Positions 35,640 to 43,736 of a stretch of 64,000 nucleotides of DNA are shown one piece after another. A program made the position numbers and the translations under genes. The notes below the pieces were generated by a model that was not told the DNA's origin, did no database searches, and saw only the letters and a program-made list of their open reading frames with translations. Each line of letters opens with the position of its first letter. Within the stretch, counting starts at the first letter, position 1. The stretch is from Nocardioides sp. Soil805 (lineage in GTDB: Bacteria > Actinomycetota > Actinomycetes > Propionibacteriales > Nocardioidaceae): contig NZ_LMSU01000002.1 of the NCBI RefSeq assembly GCF_001429625.1, positions 434,001 through 498,000 of the forward strand, written 5' to 3'.

Positions 35640-36722
35640 ATGGAGCTTGCGGTCGACGTCGCGGTCGTGGGCGGAGGGCAGGCCGGCCTGGCCACCGCGT
35701 TCTACCTGCGCCGGGCAGGGCTCCGGCCCGGTCGGGAGTTCGTAGTGATCGACGGTGAGGACCGCCCGGGTGGCGCGTGGCAGCACACCTGGGAAGGCCT
35801 CCGGCTCTTCTCGCCCGCGACCTACTCCTCGCTGCCGGGCTGGATGATGCCGCCGTGGGACGACGCGACCAAGGGATTCCCACCCCGTGACCACGTGGTC
35901 GACTACCTGACGCGCTACGAGGAGCGCTACGGGCTCGACGTACGACGCCCGCACCGGGTCGGCAGGGTCGAGCGGGACGGGGAGCACCTCCACGTCCGGG
36001 CGGACGGCCTCGACGTCGCAGCCCGGGCGGTGGTCTCGGCGACCGGTACGTGGACCCGGCCCTTCTGGCCGGTCTACCCGGGTGCGCGGGACTTCGGCGG
36101 GCGCCAGCTGCACGCGGCCCAGTACCGCCGTCCCGAGGAGTTCGCGGGCCGGCGCGTGGCGGTGGTCGGGGGCGGGAACTCGGGTGCGCAGGTCCTCGCC
36201 GAGGTCTCGACGCTCGCCGAGACGGCGTGGTTCACCAGCAGGCCCCCGCGCTTCCTGCCCGACGACGTGGACGGTCGCGCGCTGTTCGCGGCCGCGACCG
36301 CGCGGATCCAGGCGCTGCGTGAGGGCCGCCAGCACCCCGGGGTCGGTGGACTCGGCGACGTCGTGATGGTCGAGAGCGTGCGCGAGGCCCGTGACCGCGG
36401 CGTGCTCGTCGCGCGGCCGATGTTCTCCCACCTCACCGCCGGCGGCGTGGTGTCGCCCGACGGTGCGACCTTCGACGCCGACACGGTCATCTGGTGCACC
36501 GGGTTCCGTCCCGCCCTCCAGCACCTCCGGGGGCTGGTCCCGCGCGAGGAGGGTGGGCGGATCCGGGTCGACGGCGCGAGCGGCACCCGCGCGGTCGCCG
36601 AGCCGCGTCTCCACCTGGTCGGGTACGGCGACTGGACGGGGCCGGCCTCGGCGACCCTGGTCGGCGTCGGGCGATCCGCCCGGGCCACCGCGGAGGAGGT
36701 CGTCGGGGCCGTGCGTCCCTGA
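35640..36722 (+). CDS. ArsO-like flavin-dependent monooxygenase
   Basis: The 360-residue flavoprotein has two Rossmann motifs: VAVVGGGQAGLATAFYLRRA at residues 7-26 (FAD) and VAVVGGGNSGAQVLAEVS near residue 177 (NADPH). Motifs between them (GGAWQHTWEGLRLFSPATYS) match the ArsO and YpdA/CzcO-like group found in arsenic operons. ArsO is thought to oxidise an arsenical, but its reaction is not settled. It is divergent from arsR and converges on the MFS gene. Placement in the island supports the arsenic role. Confidence 0.8.
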   Translation: MELAVDVAVVGGGQAGLATAFYLRRAGLRPGREFVVIDGEDRPGGAWQHTWEGLRLFSPATYSSLPGWMMPPWDDATKGFPPRDHVVDYLTRYEERYGLDVRRPHRVGRVERDGEHLHVRADGLDVAARAVVSATGTWTRPFWPVYPGARDFGGRQLHAAQYRRPEEFAGRRVAVVGGGNSGAQVLAEVSTLAETAWFTSRPPRFLPDDVDGRALFAAATARIQALREGRQHPGVGGLGDVVMVESVREARDRGVLVARPMFSHLTAGGVVSPDGATFDADTVIWCTGFRPALQHLRGLVPREEGGRIRVDGASGTRAVAEPRLHLVGYGDWTGPASATLVGVGRSARATAEEVVGAVRP

Positions 36723-36730
36723 CCCGGCCC

Positions 36731-37969
36731 TCAGCCACCGCCGGACCCGGCCGCGGCCCGCGGCGTGGCGCCCAGCATCAGCAGCGCCGCGGCGCCGGCG
36801 ACGACCGCGAGCACGAGGAACGCGGCGCTGTACGACCCGAGCCCGGCGGCCAGCGCCGCCCCGGCGAACGGCGCGATGGCGGAGGCCAGCAGGGCGGGGG
36901 CGGTGAGGATCCCGTTGAGGGTGCCGTAGGCGCCCGGTCCCCAGCGGTCGGTGACGGCGGTGGCCTGGACGAGCGTGTAGACCCCGCGCGCGAGGCCGAG
37001 GAGCATCCCGATGCCCACCAGCAGTCCGGCCGACGGCGGAGCGAGCGCCAACGCGGCCGTGGCGACGGCGACCGCGCCCACGACGAGGACGGCGCGCGAG
37101 GTGACGGAGGTGCGGGAGGCGAAGCGGGCGTACGCCAGCCGGCCCGCCACCTGGCCGACACCGCCGAGGCCGAGGGCCAGCGCGGCGGCGTTGCGGCTCA
37201 TCCCCTGCTCCACGAGCATCGGGACCAGGTTGATGACGACCGCGAAGACCGCCAGGGCCACCAGCGCGTTGGCGAGGGCCAGCCGGACGAACGGGGCGCT
37301 GCGGACGGTGGTGGGCACGGCGGGTGCCGGGCGGGCCGAGAGGGTGCCGCGGCCGGCGGCCCGCCACGGGTGGTCGAGTCCCCACCAGTGCAGCGGCACC
37401 GTGATGACCACCAGGCCGGCGAGGAGGACGAGGTAGGCCTGACGCCAGCCGAGCAGGTCGTCGAGGACTGAGGCGAGGGGCGCGAAGACCGTGCTGGCAA
37501 GTCCGGCCACCAGGGTGAGGGTCGTGAGCGCCCGGACGCGTCGTACGCCGCCCCAGTGCGTCAGTGCGGCGAACGCCGGCGGGTAGAGAGTGCCGGCCAT
37601 GGCTGCACCGGTGACGACCCAGCCCGCGTAGAAGACGGTGAGGTCCGCGGCCAGCGCGACCATGGAGAGGCCGGGCAGGGCGAGCAGGGAGGCGCCGGTC
37701 ATCACCCGGCGTGGGCCGAACTCGTCGAGGTGGCGGCCCACCCAGAGGCCGATCCCGCCCGCGACGAGCTGCGAGACCGAGAAGGCGCCCGTGACCGCCA
37801 TCGCGGACCACCCCGTGTCGGCGGTGATCGAGGACTGGAGCGCGGCGAAGGCGTAGTAGAGGCAGCCCCACGACACGATCTGCACGGTGCTGAGCACCGT
37901 GACGACGCGCCGCAGCCCGACGTCGTCGAGGGCGTCGGACTGCGGCGAGGCCGTGTCGGGCAGGGTCAT
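36731..37969 (-). CDS. MFS transporter of the arsenic island
   Basis: The 412-residue MFS permease has about twelve helices (VQIVSWGCLYYAFAALQSS near residue 30, GGIGLWVGRHLDEFGPRRVM loop 2-3). No GAPDH gene is adjacent, so it is not the usual ArsJ pair. It lies 10 nt after the flavoprotein gene on the same strand, so the two are cotranscribed. Export of an organoarsenical such as arsinothricin or a methylated form would fit its place next to ArsR-ArsN, but this is an inference. Confidence 0.75.
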   Translation of the reverse strand: MTLPDTASPQSDALDDVGLRRVVTVLSTVQIVSWGCLYYAFAALQSSITADTGWSAMAVTGAFSVSQLVAGGIGLWVGRHLDEFGPRRVMTGASLLALPGLSMVALAADLTVFYAGWVVTGAAMAGTLYPPAFAALTHWGGVRRVRALTTLTLVAGLASTVFAPLASVLDDLLGWRQAYLVLLAGLVVITVPLHWWGLDHPWRAAGRGTLSARPAPAVPTTVRSAPFVRLALANALVALAVFAVVINLVPMLVEQGMSRNAAALALGLGGVGQVAGRLAYARFASRTSVTSRAVLVVGAVAVATAALALAPPSAGLLVGIGMLLGLARGVYTLVQATAVTDRWGPGAYGTLNGILTAPALLASAIAPFAGAALAAGLGSYSAAFLVLAVVAGAAALLMLGATPRAAAGSGGG

Positions 37970-37979
37970 CGCCCCGCGG

Positions 37980-39335
37980 TCACTGTCCCGCGCGGCGACC
38001 GAGGGTGACGAGCTCGGGGCCGGACGCCGTCGCGCCGCAGCAACCCCCGCCTCCGACCGCGAGGGCGTCGGGAGCGTCGAAGGCGCCCGCGCCGTTGCAG
38101 ACCCCCGTCTCCGGGAGCACGAGGTCGACGCGGTCGGCGGACTCGAGGTCGCCGTCCAGCGCGGCCACCACGGAGCGGACCTGCTCGTAGCCGGTCATCG
38201 CGAGGAACGAGGGCGCCCGCCCGTAGGACTTCATGCCGACCAGGAACAGCCCTGGCTCCGGCTGGGTGAGCTCGCGGTGTCCGTGCGGCGCGACGTCGCC
38301 GCACGAGTGGTGGTCGGGATGGATCTGGTCGGCCAGGGCACGCACCGAGCCGAGGGCGGGGTCGAGGTCGAGGCGCACCTCGGAGAGGAACGAGGCGTCC
38401 GGCCGGAAGCCGGTGACCACGATGACCTCGTCGACGTCCGTCACCTCGGCACCGTCCACGGACCGCAGGGTGAGCCGCCCGTCGGGCTGCCCCACGACCG
38501 CCTCGGTGCGGAACCGGGTGACGTGCGTGACCGCGCCGCCGCCGGCCGCCGCGCGGGCGTCCTGCCCCAGCCGGCCCCGCTGCTCGAGCTGGTCGTTGTC
38601 CCCGCCGCCGAAGGCGTCGCCGACGCTGGGGCGTCGCAGCAGCCAGGACACCCGGGTGGCGGAGTCGCGGCGCGCCAGGCTCGCCAGCCCGATGAGCACG
38701 CCCTGGGCGGACGCGCCCCGACCGGCCACGGCGACGTGCTTGCCGGCGTAGCGGGCGGCCACGGCCGGGTCGGCGAGGTCGGGGATGCCGTAGGTGATGC
38801 GTACGGCGTGCTCCCGCTCGCCGGGGGCCGGGTAGCCGTCGGCGCCGAGCGGGTTGGGGGTGGTCCAGGTGCCGGAGGCGTCGACCACGGCGCTCGCCAG
38901 CATCCGGCGGTGGCCGCCGCGGCCCTGCACGTGCACGACGAAGGCGTCGCTCTCGCGACCGGAGTCGACGAGCAGGTCGCGGCCCGCCCGTCCGACTCCC
39001 GTGACGCGTGCGTCGTACAGGACGGTGCCGTGCGGTGAGTCGTCGACGACCTGCGCCAGCGGGCGGAGGTAGCGCTCCCGCCACTCGCCGCCGGTGGGGT
39101 AGGCACGCTCGTCGGGGGCGGACCAGGTGCCGGCGGCGTCGAGGAGTCGACGCGCGGCAGGGTCGACGAGCTCGGCCCACGAGGAGAAGAGGCGCACGTG
39201 CGCCCACTGGCCCACGGCAGTCCCGGCATCGGGGCCGGCCTCGAGGACGACGGCGTCCAGGCCGCGCTCGACGGCGTGCGCGGCGGCGGCCAGCCCGATG
39301 GGGCCGGCGCCGATGACGACCAGGGGATGCTGCAT
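37980..39335 (-). CDS. FAD/NAD(P)-dependent oxidoreductase of the arsenic island
   Basis: The 451-residue flavoprotein has LVVIGAGPIGLAAAAHAVER at the N-terminus and VAVAGRGASAQGVLIGLASL near residue 200. ATG-type motif VVTGFRPDASF and SYGRAPSFLAMTGYEQVRS follow. The C-terminal tail carries Cys residues (PETGVCNGAG and GGGGCCGA), possibly a thiol site for an arsenical or a mycothiol-like partner. Similar proteins appear in actinobacterial ars clusters beside ArsR-type regulators; the reaction is undefined. It is divergent from the ArsR-ArsN fusion across two operators. Confidence 0.78.
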   Translation of the reverse strand: MQHPLVVIGAGPIGLAAAAHAVERGLDAVVLEAGPDAGTAVGQWAHVRLFSSWAELVDPAARRLLDAAGTWSAPDERAYPTGGEWRERYLRPLAQVVDDSPHGTVLYDARVTGVGRAGRDLLVDSGRESDAFVVHVQGRGGHRRMLASAVVDASGTWTTPNPLGADGYPAPGEREHAVRITYGIPDLADPAVAARYAGKHVAVAGRGASAQGVLIGLASLARRDSATRVSWLLRRPSVGDAFGGGDNDQLEQRGRLGQDARAAAGGGAVTHVTRFRTEAVVGQPDGRLTLRSVDGAEVTDVDEVIVVTGFRPDASFLSEVRLDLDPALGSVRALADQIHPDHHSCGDVAPHGHRELTQPEPGLFLVGMKSYGRAPSFLAMTGYEQVRSVVAALDGDLESADRVDLVLPETGVCNGAGAFDAPDALAVGGGGCCGATASGPELVTLGRRAGQ

Positions 39336-39358
39336 GGTGCCCTCCAGGATCGGTATTC

Positions 39359-39418
39359 ATCGACGAGCGTCGATATTGGTGACTGTATCGACCTGCATCG
39401 ATGAAGGCAAGGTAGTCT
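39359..39418. promoter_or_regulatory. Two ArsR-type operators and promoter of the fusion gene
   Basis: Site 1 is ATCGAC-GAGC-GTCGAT (39359-39374), a perfect inverted repeat. Site 2 is ATCGAC-CTGC-ATCGAT (39387-39402). They are 28 bp apart, about the same helical face over almost three turns. TAGTCT (39413-39418) is 6 nt before the ATG of the ArsR-ArsN fusion. Both sites also lie just upstream of the divergent flavoprotein gene. Confidence 0.7.
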
Positions 39419-39424
39419 GCCGGC

Positions 39425-40279
39425 ATGACGACCGCACCGATCGATGAGCGGCGTCCCGCCCCGGGCCTCGACCGGGCGGACGCCGAGAGCTACGCCGAGT
39501 GGTTCGCCGTGCTCGCCGACCCCACGCGGGTGCGCCTCCTGCACACGCTCTCCACCTCGTCCGCCGGCGCGATGCGCATCGGCGACCTGGCCGAGCGCCT
39601 CGGCATCAGCCAGAGCACCTGCTCGCACCACTGCCAGCTCCTGCGCAAGGTCGGCTTCGTGGTGGTGGACAAGGTCGGGACCTCGAGCATGGTGTCGGTC
39701 AACGCCGCCTGCTGCACCGGGCTGCCGCACGCCGCCGACGTCGTGATGGGCACGCTGTCGTCCCCGCCCTGCTGCCCCGCGGACCTGCCGGTCGACGTCA
39801 CCACGCGGCCGGTGACCGACGGCGACATGGAGGCCGTCCTCGCGATCTATGCCGAGGGCCTGGCCACCCGCAACGCGACGTTCGAGACCACGGTGCCCAC
39901 GGCCGGCGAGATGGCCGCCCGGTGGCTGCCCGGCCTCGCGTGGGTCGCGGAGGTCGACGGGGAGGTCGTGGGCTGGACCGCGGTGAGCCCCGTCTCCGCG
40001 CGCGAGTGCTATGCCGGGGTGGGGGAGAGCTCGGTGTACGTCGCCGGGTCGGCGCGTGGACGCGGGGTCGGCAAGGCGCTCCTGCACACGCAGGTCACCG
40101 GCGCCGATGCCGGCGGGATGTGGACCCTCCAGACGTCGATCTTCCCGGAGAACCGCGCCAGCCTGGCGTTGCACCGCTCCGCGGACTACCGCACGCTGGC
40201 CGTGCGCACCCGCATCGCCCGGCTCGACGGGCAGTGGCGCGACACGGTCCTGCTCGAGCGGCGCAGCGAGTCGTGCTGA
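39425..40279 (+). CDS. ArsR repressor fused to an ArsN-type N-acetyltransferase
   Basis: The 284-residue fusion has an ArsR winged helix at residues 20-95 (FAVLADPTRVRLLHTLSTSS, recognition helix GISQSTCSHHCQLLRKV). Cys pairs at 96-97 and 116-117, plus Cys66/Cys70, could bind trivalent arsenicals. Residues 125-284 are a GNAT domain of the phosphinothricin/ArsN group: AIYAEGLATRNATFETTVP near 140, GWTAVSPVSARECYAGVGE near 183, and the acetyl-CoA loop RGRGVGKALLHT near 211. ArsN1 enzymes acetylate the antibiotic arsinothricin. A single protein would sense an arsenical and modify one. It starts leaderless behind two operators. Confidence 0.88.
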   Translation: MTTAPIDERRPAPGLDRADAESYAEWFAVLADPTRVRLLHTLSTSSAGAMRIGDLAERLGISQSTCSHHCQLLRKVGFVVVDKVGTSSMVSVNAACCTGLPHAADVVMGTLSSPPCCPADLPVDVTTRPVTDGDMEAVLAIYAEGLATRNATFETTVPTAGEMAARWLPGLAWVAEVDGEVVGWTAVSPVSARECYAGVGESSVYVAGSARGRGVGKALLHTQVTGADAGGMWTLQTSIFPENRASLALHRSADYRTLAVRTRIARLDGQWRDTVLLERRSESC

Positions 40280-40305
40280 GCGCTGGCGCTCGAGACCGGG
40301 GAACA

Positions 40306-40342
40306 GCGAAGCGCCCGGTCGGGACGTGACCGGGCGCTTCGC
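40306..40342. terminator. Strong bidirectional hairpin terminator
   Basis: GCGAAGCGCCCGGTC (40306-40320) and its exact complement GACCGGGCGCTTCGC (40328-40342) form a perfect 15-bp stem with a 7-nt loop. It separates the fusion gene from the converging tRNA-Phe and can serve both strands. Confidence 0.85.
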
Positions 40343-40349
40343 GTGCGTG

Positions 40350-40423
40350 TGGCCAGGGGCGGGGTCGAACCGCCGACCTACCGATTTTCAGTCGGTCGCT
40401 CGTACCAACTGAGCTACCTGGCC
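40350..40423 (-). tRNA. tRNA-Phe (GAA)
   Basis: On the minus strand the acceptor arm GGCCAGG pairs with CCTGGCC, followed by discriminator A. The anticodon stem ACCGA/TCGGT encloses loop CTGAAAA, giving anticodon GAA. The T-loop GGTTCGACCCC is normal. CCA is not encoded. Confidence 0.97.
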
Positions 40424-40472
40424 AAGCGCGTGGAATGCTACATGAGCGCCGCGGTCGGCGAGGAATCGGCCG

Positions 40473-41801
40473 TCAGACGGGGGCGTCCGCCTCGCGGACC
40501 GGCAGCTCGACCCAGAAGGCGGAGCCGCGTCCGGGGGTCGAGTGGGCGTCGACGGTCCCGCCGTCGCGCTCGGCGAGCGAGCGGGACAGGGACAACCCGA
40601 GCCCGGTGCCCCTGACGCCCGCGCGGGCGTACCGGACGAACGGGTTGAACACGTCCCGGAGCTGCTCGACCGTGAGGCCCTCGCCCGTGTCCCGGACGAT
40701 GATCCGGAGCCGGGGCTCGCCCGACTCGCCGCGCAACGCCTGGGTCGAGACCTCCACCGCACCGCCCGGGTTGTGGACGACGGCGTTGCCGATCAGGTTG
40801 GACAGCACCTGCCGGAAGCCCGCGGCGTGCGCCCACACGGTCTGGCCGGATGTGACGGAGCACCCGAGCGTGACGTCGGAGGCGCGCGCGGTGGCCCGGT
40901 GCCAGTGCAGGACGTCCTCGACGGCGGCACCGACGTCCAGGACCTCGCGGCTCTCCTCGGTGCCCATGGTCCGGCCCGCGCTGAGCAGGTCCTCGACGAC
41001 GGCCATCAGCTGCTCGCAGGCGCGCAGGATGACCTGGCCGTCGCGGCCGACGGCCTCGGCGAAGGGGTCCGCCTCGTTCTGGCCGGCCTCGTCCACCAGC
41101 ATCTCGGTGTAGCCGACGATGGCCGTCAGCGGCGTGCGTAGCTCGTGGCCGATCGAGGCGAAGAAGTGCTGCTGCGCCTCACGGGTCTGGGCGCCTGCTG
41201 CTACGGCGTCCGCGAGGGAGCGGCGGGCCTGCTCGAGGGCGATACGTGACGTCAGGGCTGCGTGGAGGAGTCGGAAGTCCGCAACACCCTCGTCCGACCA
41301 CGGGCCGTGCGCAGTGCCTCCCATGGCCAGGCTGCCGTAGACCACCCCGTCGGCCACCTGGATGCCGACCACCATGCTTCGGATACCGCACGAGGCGAGC
41401 TCCCGCCGGTCCTGCTCCGCGTCCGGTGGCAAGACGTGGGCGTCAGGTACCGCGACGACGGCGCGGCGAGCGTGTTGCGACACCCACGGCATGGAGAGGG
41501 TGGCCTCTGGCCCGGCGCCAGGGGCCGGGGCGACTGAACACTTGGCGCCGGGTCGCAACCACTCGCGAAGGTAGGCGCGCTGTCCCAGATGTGCCCAGGC
41601 CGACTCGTCGGCGGGCGCAAATATCGTCAAGGCGGCGGTGACTGACTCCACGCGGGAAGAGGTGAGCAGGTGAGCCGCCACCTGTTCGTACGCCTGGTCC
41701 AGGGGAGTAGCAGTGTCGAGGACGGCCGCGGCGAGACGTGTTGCGGACGGCGACACCGCGGCATCCTGCGACACATACTGGAGCGCAGACCCGTCGGTCA
41801 T
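40473..41801 (-). CDS. GAF-domain sensor histidine kinase
   Basis: The 442-residue kinase has an N-terminal GAF-like sensor (about residues 30-185, with SMVVGIQVADGVVYGSLAMG), a dimerisation domain with His219 in SIGHELRTPLTAIVGYTE, and a HATPase domain (SNLIGNAVVHNPGG N-box, VRDTGEGL, GTGLGLSLSRSLAERDGG). No membrane helix is seen, so it senses an internal or diffusible signal. Its ATG overlaps the P450 stop (ATGA). The receiver protein at 43162-43554, two genes upstream, is the likely partner. The sensor could perceive a product of the P450 and peptide. Confidence 0.9.
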   Translation of the reverse strand: MTDGSALQYVSQDAAVSPSATRLAAAVLDTATPLDQAYEQVAAHLLTSSRVESVTAALTIFAPADESAWAHLGQRAYLREWLRPGAKCSVAPAPGAGPEATLSMPWVSQHARRAVVAVPDAHVLPPDAEQDRRELASCGIRSMVVGIQVADGVVYGSLAMGGTAHGPWSDEGVADFRLLHAALTSRIALEQARRSLADAVAAGAQTREAQQHFFASIGHELRTPLTAIVGYTEMLVDEAGQNEADPFAEAVGRDGQVILRACEQLMAVVEDLLSAGRTMGTEESREVLDVGAAVEDVLHWHRATARASDVTLGCSVTSGQTVWAHAAGFRQVLSNLIGNAVVHNPGGAVEVSTQALRGESGEPRLRIIVRDTGEGLTVEQLRDVFNPFVRYARAGVRGTGLGLSLSRSLAERDGGTVDAHSTPGRGSAFWVELPVREADAPV

Positions 41802-42787
41802 GAGTCAGACCCCTCCCAGAGCTCGACCGCGAGCGATGCAGGCTTTGGCAGTATCCCCCTGCTCTGGTCGATTGTGACGGACGAGGCCAGTGTCATGCGA
41901 TGCGGTCTCGCCCAGACTGCGAGGTCGCGCAGCAGGGCGAGGCCCAGGGTCCGGCCGGGGCACGCGTGCGCACCGGCACCGAACGGCAGCCAGGCTCCCG
42001 GACGCATGTCGCCGCGGTCCCAGCGCTTCGGGCAGAAGCGCATCAGGTCCTCGGGACCGTCGGGCGCGAGCTCTCTCTGGCGCCCGAGCAGAAGTGGGCT
42101 CACGAGAACCACGGCCGCGGCGGGCAGGGCAATTCCGCCGACCTCGACAGGACCGGTGGTGATCCTCGCCGTCACCCAGGTCGGGGGCGTGAGGCGCAGG
42201 CTCTCCCAGACGGCATGATCGGCGTCGAAGTCCTCGTCCGTCCGGTCCGCTAGGTGGACCAGCAACCAGGCGCCGGCCGCAATGGGCACCTGGATCCCGG
42301 CGGCCAGCATCGTCGCGACGACCGACGGGGTGTCGGTGATGCCGCACCCGGGGAGGACGTCCGCCAGGGACTGCTCGAGGGCCACGCGGGCGCGGTGCTC
42401 GCGGCGCCGGGTGCGGCTCCAGCGTCGTGGGGCGCGCGGGCTGGCGATGACCGGGGCCAGGGCGTCGATCCAGGCCAGCACCTCGTCGGCCACCCGGTCG
42501 CGGGTGTCGGGGTCCAGGTCGACGAGGACCGCCGCGCAGGTCGCCCGCGCGACGGGACGCCTGAGGAGGTCCATGGCCTCGAAGGTCGAGGCTCCACCGT
42601 CATCGGACGAGGGCACGCTTCGCACCGCGGTGTCCCACTCGGCGGCGAACGTGGACCGTCCGCGCTCGACCTCGTCGGGGGTCACGGGGGCGAAGACGTG
42701 GTGGCCGGTGCGGGTGTCGGCGGTGCTGGCCGACAGGTCCGTGCTGCGCGTGACGCTGGTGGGGAAGTCGAATGCTGGCGCGTCCAT
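41798..42787 (-). CDS. Short atypical cytochrome P450
   Basis: The 329-residue protein has P450 hallmarks: the ExxR pair in VWESLRLTPP (Glu195, Arg198), the Cys-ligand loop PFGAGAHACPGRTLG with Cys276, and RFCPKRWDRGD before it. It is about 70-80 residues shorter than typical P450s, lacking most of the N-terminal beta region. The I-helix segment TMLAAGIQVPIAAGAWLL lacks the usual acid-alcohol pair, so oxygen activation may differ. It could act on a tethered substrate such as a peptide. It overlaps the kinase gene and follows a hairpin and a peptide gene on the same strand. Confidence 0.82.
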   Translation of the reverse strand: MDAPAFDFPTSVTRSTDLSASTADTRTGHHVFAPVTPDEVERGRSTFAAEWDTAVRSVPSSDDGGASTFEAMDLLRRPVARATCAAVLVDLDPDTRDRVADEVLAWIDALAPVIASPRAPRRWSRTRRREHRARVALEQSLADVLPGCGITDTPSVVATMLAAGIQVPIAAGAWLLVHLADRTDEDFDADHAVWESLRLTPPTWVTARITTGPVEVGGIALPAAAVVLVSPLLLGRQRELAPDGPEDLMRFCPKRWDRGDMRPGAWLPFGAGAHACPGRTLGLALLRDLAVWARPHRMTLASSVTIDQSRGILPKPASLAVELWEGSDS

Positions 42788-42880
42788 GAGGACTCGCCTG
42801 GACTGCTCGGAGGTGGTGGCCAGCCAGGGGCCGTGCGGCCCCAGTGCTGCCAGTCCCGCGGACCTCGGGGCGCGAAGGAC

Positions 42881-42913
42881 AGCGCCGAGGCGGCCTGGGG
42901 CCGCCTCGGCGCT
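42881..42913 (-). terminator. Hairpin between the peptide and P450 genes
   Basis: AGCGCCGAGGCGGC (42881-42894) and GCCGCCTCGGCGCT (42900-42913) form a perfect 14-bp stem with a 5-nt loop. It lies between the peptide gene and the P450 start. A partial terminator or processing site here would raise the level of the peptide transcript over the downstream enzymes. Confidence 0.7.
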
Positions 42914-42960
42914 CTCGATCTGGTGGACGGGGCACGTAGCCCCGTCGCGCGGCTGGTCGG

Positions 42961-43056
42961 TCAGCGACCCGGGCCGCTCGGACGCCAGCCGTACATGGCG
43001 GTCATCTGGTTGGCGACGCGCTTGGCCTCGCGGGCCTGCTTGATCTTGGTCATCAT
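42961..43056 (-). CDS. 31-residue peptide, candidate P450-modified precursor
   Basis: A short gene begins at tandem ATGs (43056 and 43053) behind AGGAGAGGGAG 7 nt upstream, a strong ribosome binding site. It ends at TGA 42961-42963. The N-terminal 20 residues are basic and helical (MMTKIKQAREAKRVANQ). The C-terminus MYGWRPSGPGR has Tyr, Trp, Pro and Gly and resembles a core peptide. There is no signal peptide or Cys. Position between a receiver gene and a P450 in one operon suggests a ribosomally made peptide modified by the P450, by analogy with P450-linked RiPPs. Alternatives are a small regulatory protein or an antimicrobial peptide. Confidence 0.6.
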   Translation of the reverse strand: MMTKIKQAREAKRVANQMTAMYGWRPSGPGR

Positions 43057-43161
43057 GGTCGTGCTCCCTCTCCTCAGGTGGACGACGTCCCAGGGGGTGT
43101 GACGCCGTTCAGGGTCGGCCCTCCCGGCTGTCCCTGCCCGAAGGGTATCGACGTAAAGGGG

Positions 43162-43554
43162 TTACGGGGAGGTTCTTGCATACTTGTCATCAATGAGGTC
43201 ACGCAGCTGCTGGCCGCGCAGTGGCTTCGGGAGCACGGTGCTGACCCCCAGCTCCTGCAGCACGGCGCGCTGCTCGCCGGCCCAGGCGCTGATGATGACG
43301 ATGTCCAGGCCCACCCCACGGTCGGGGTTCTCGCGCAGCCAGCGCACGACCTCCTCGCCGCTCATCCGCGGCATGGTGAGGTCGAGCAGCATGATGTCGT
43401 AGTCGTTCCTGGTGAGGGCCTCGACCGCCTCGACCCCGTCGGCGGCCTGGTCGGCGAGGTGCCCGAGGCGCACCACCATCCGCGACATCAGGTCGCGGAT
43501 GTCCTCGGTGTCGTCCACCACGAGGAAGCGCAGGGGGTCGGACTCGGTGCTCAC
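43162..43554 (-). CDS. Stand-alone response regulator receiver
   Basis: The 130-residue protein is a CheY-like receiver without an output domain. Asp14-Asp15 (LVVDDTEDI), the phospho-acceptor Asp58 (IMLLDLTMPRMSG), Ser89 and Lys110 (VLPKPLRG) are all in place. It would be phosphorylated by the kinase at 40473-41801 and act by protein contact. It heads the operon with a leaderless promoter. An N-terminal GTG 43554 fits the usual receiver start. Confidence 0.9.
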   Translation of the reverse strand: MSTESDPLRFLVVDDTEDIRDLMSRMVVRLGHLADQAADGVEAVEALTRNDYDIMLLDLTMPRMSGEEVVRWLRENPDRGVGLDIVIISAWAGEQRAVLQELGVSTVLPKPLRGQQLRDLIDDKYARTSP

Positions 43555-43560
43555 GCCCAG

Positions 43561-43566
43561 AGGCTA
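43561..43566 (-). promoter_or_regulatory. -10 hexamer of the receiver-peptide-P450-kinase operon
   Basis: TAGCCT on the minus strand (complement of 43561-43566) is 6 nt before GTG 43554, giving a leaderless start for the first gene. No clear -35 is seen, which may mean an activator is needed. Confidence 0.5.
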
Positions 43567-43736
43567 TCGGTCCGGGCGGGTCAACATCTCCCGAGTTCCG
43601 CGATGTCCACGAACCGGTCCGGGCGACGCCCACCGCGGTCGCGTCGCAGGGGGACGGGATTCGGTGGGCTGTGCGACCGCGCCCTATGCTGTACGACGCT
43701 TCCGACCGCGCGGTTCCGCCGTATGGCTGGTGGCGG

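Noticed and set aside
34071..37871. A 1266-codon minus-strand open frame covering the arsenic genes
   Set aside because: Only the last 369 codons from ATG 35180 form a real protein (ACR3). The upstream part is a shadow of the ArsO-like and MFS genes.
40473..43554. Conservon (cvn) operon containing a P450
   Set aside because: Conservons carry a roadblock protein, a DUF742 protein and a small GTPase. None is present here, and the receiver and the peptide gene do not belong to that set.
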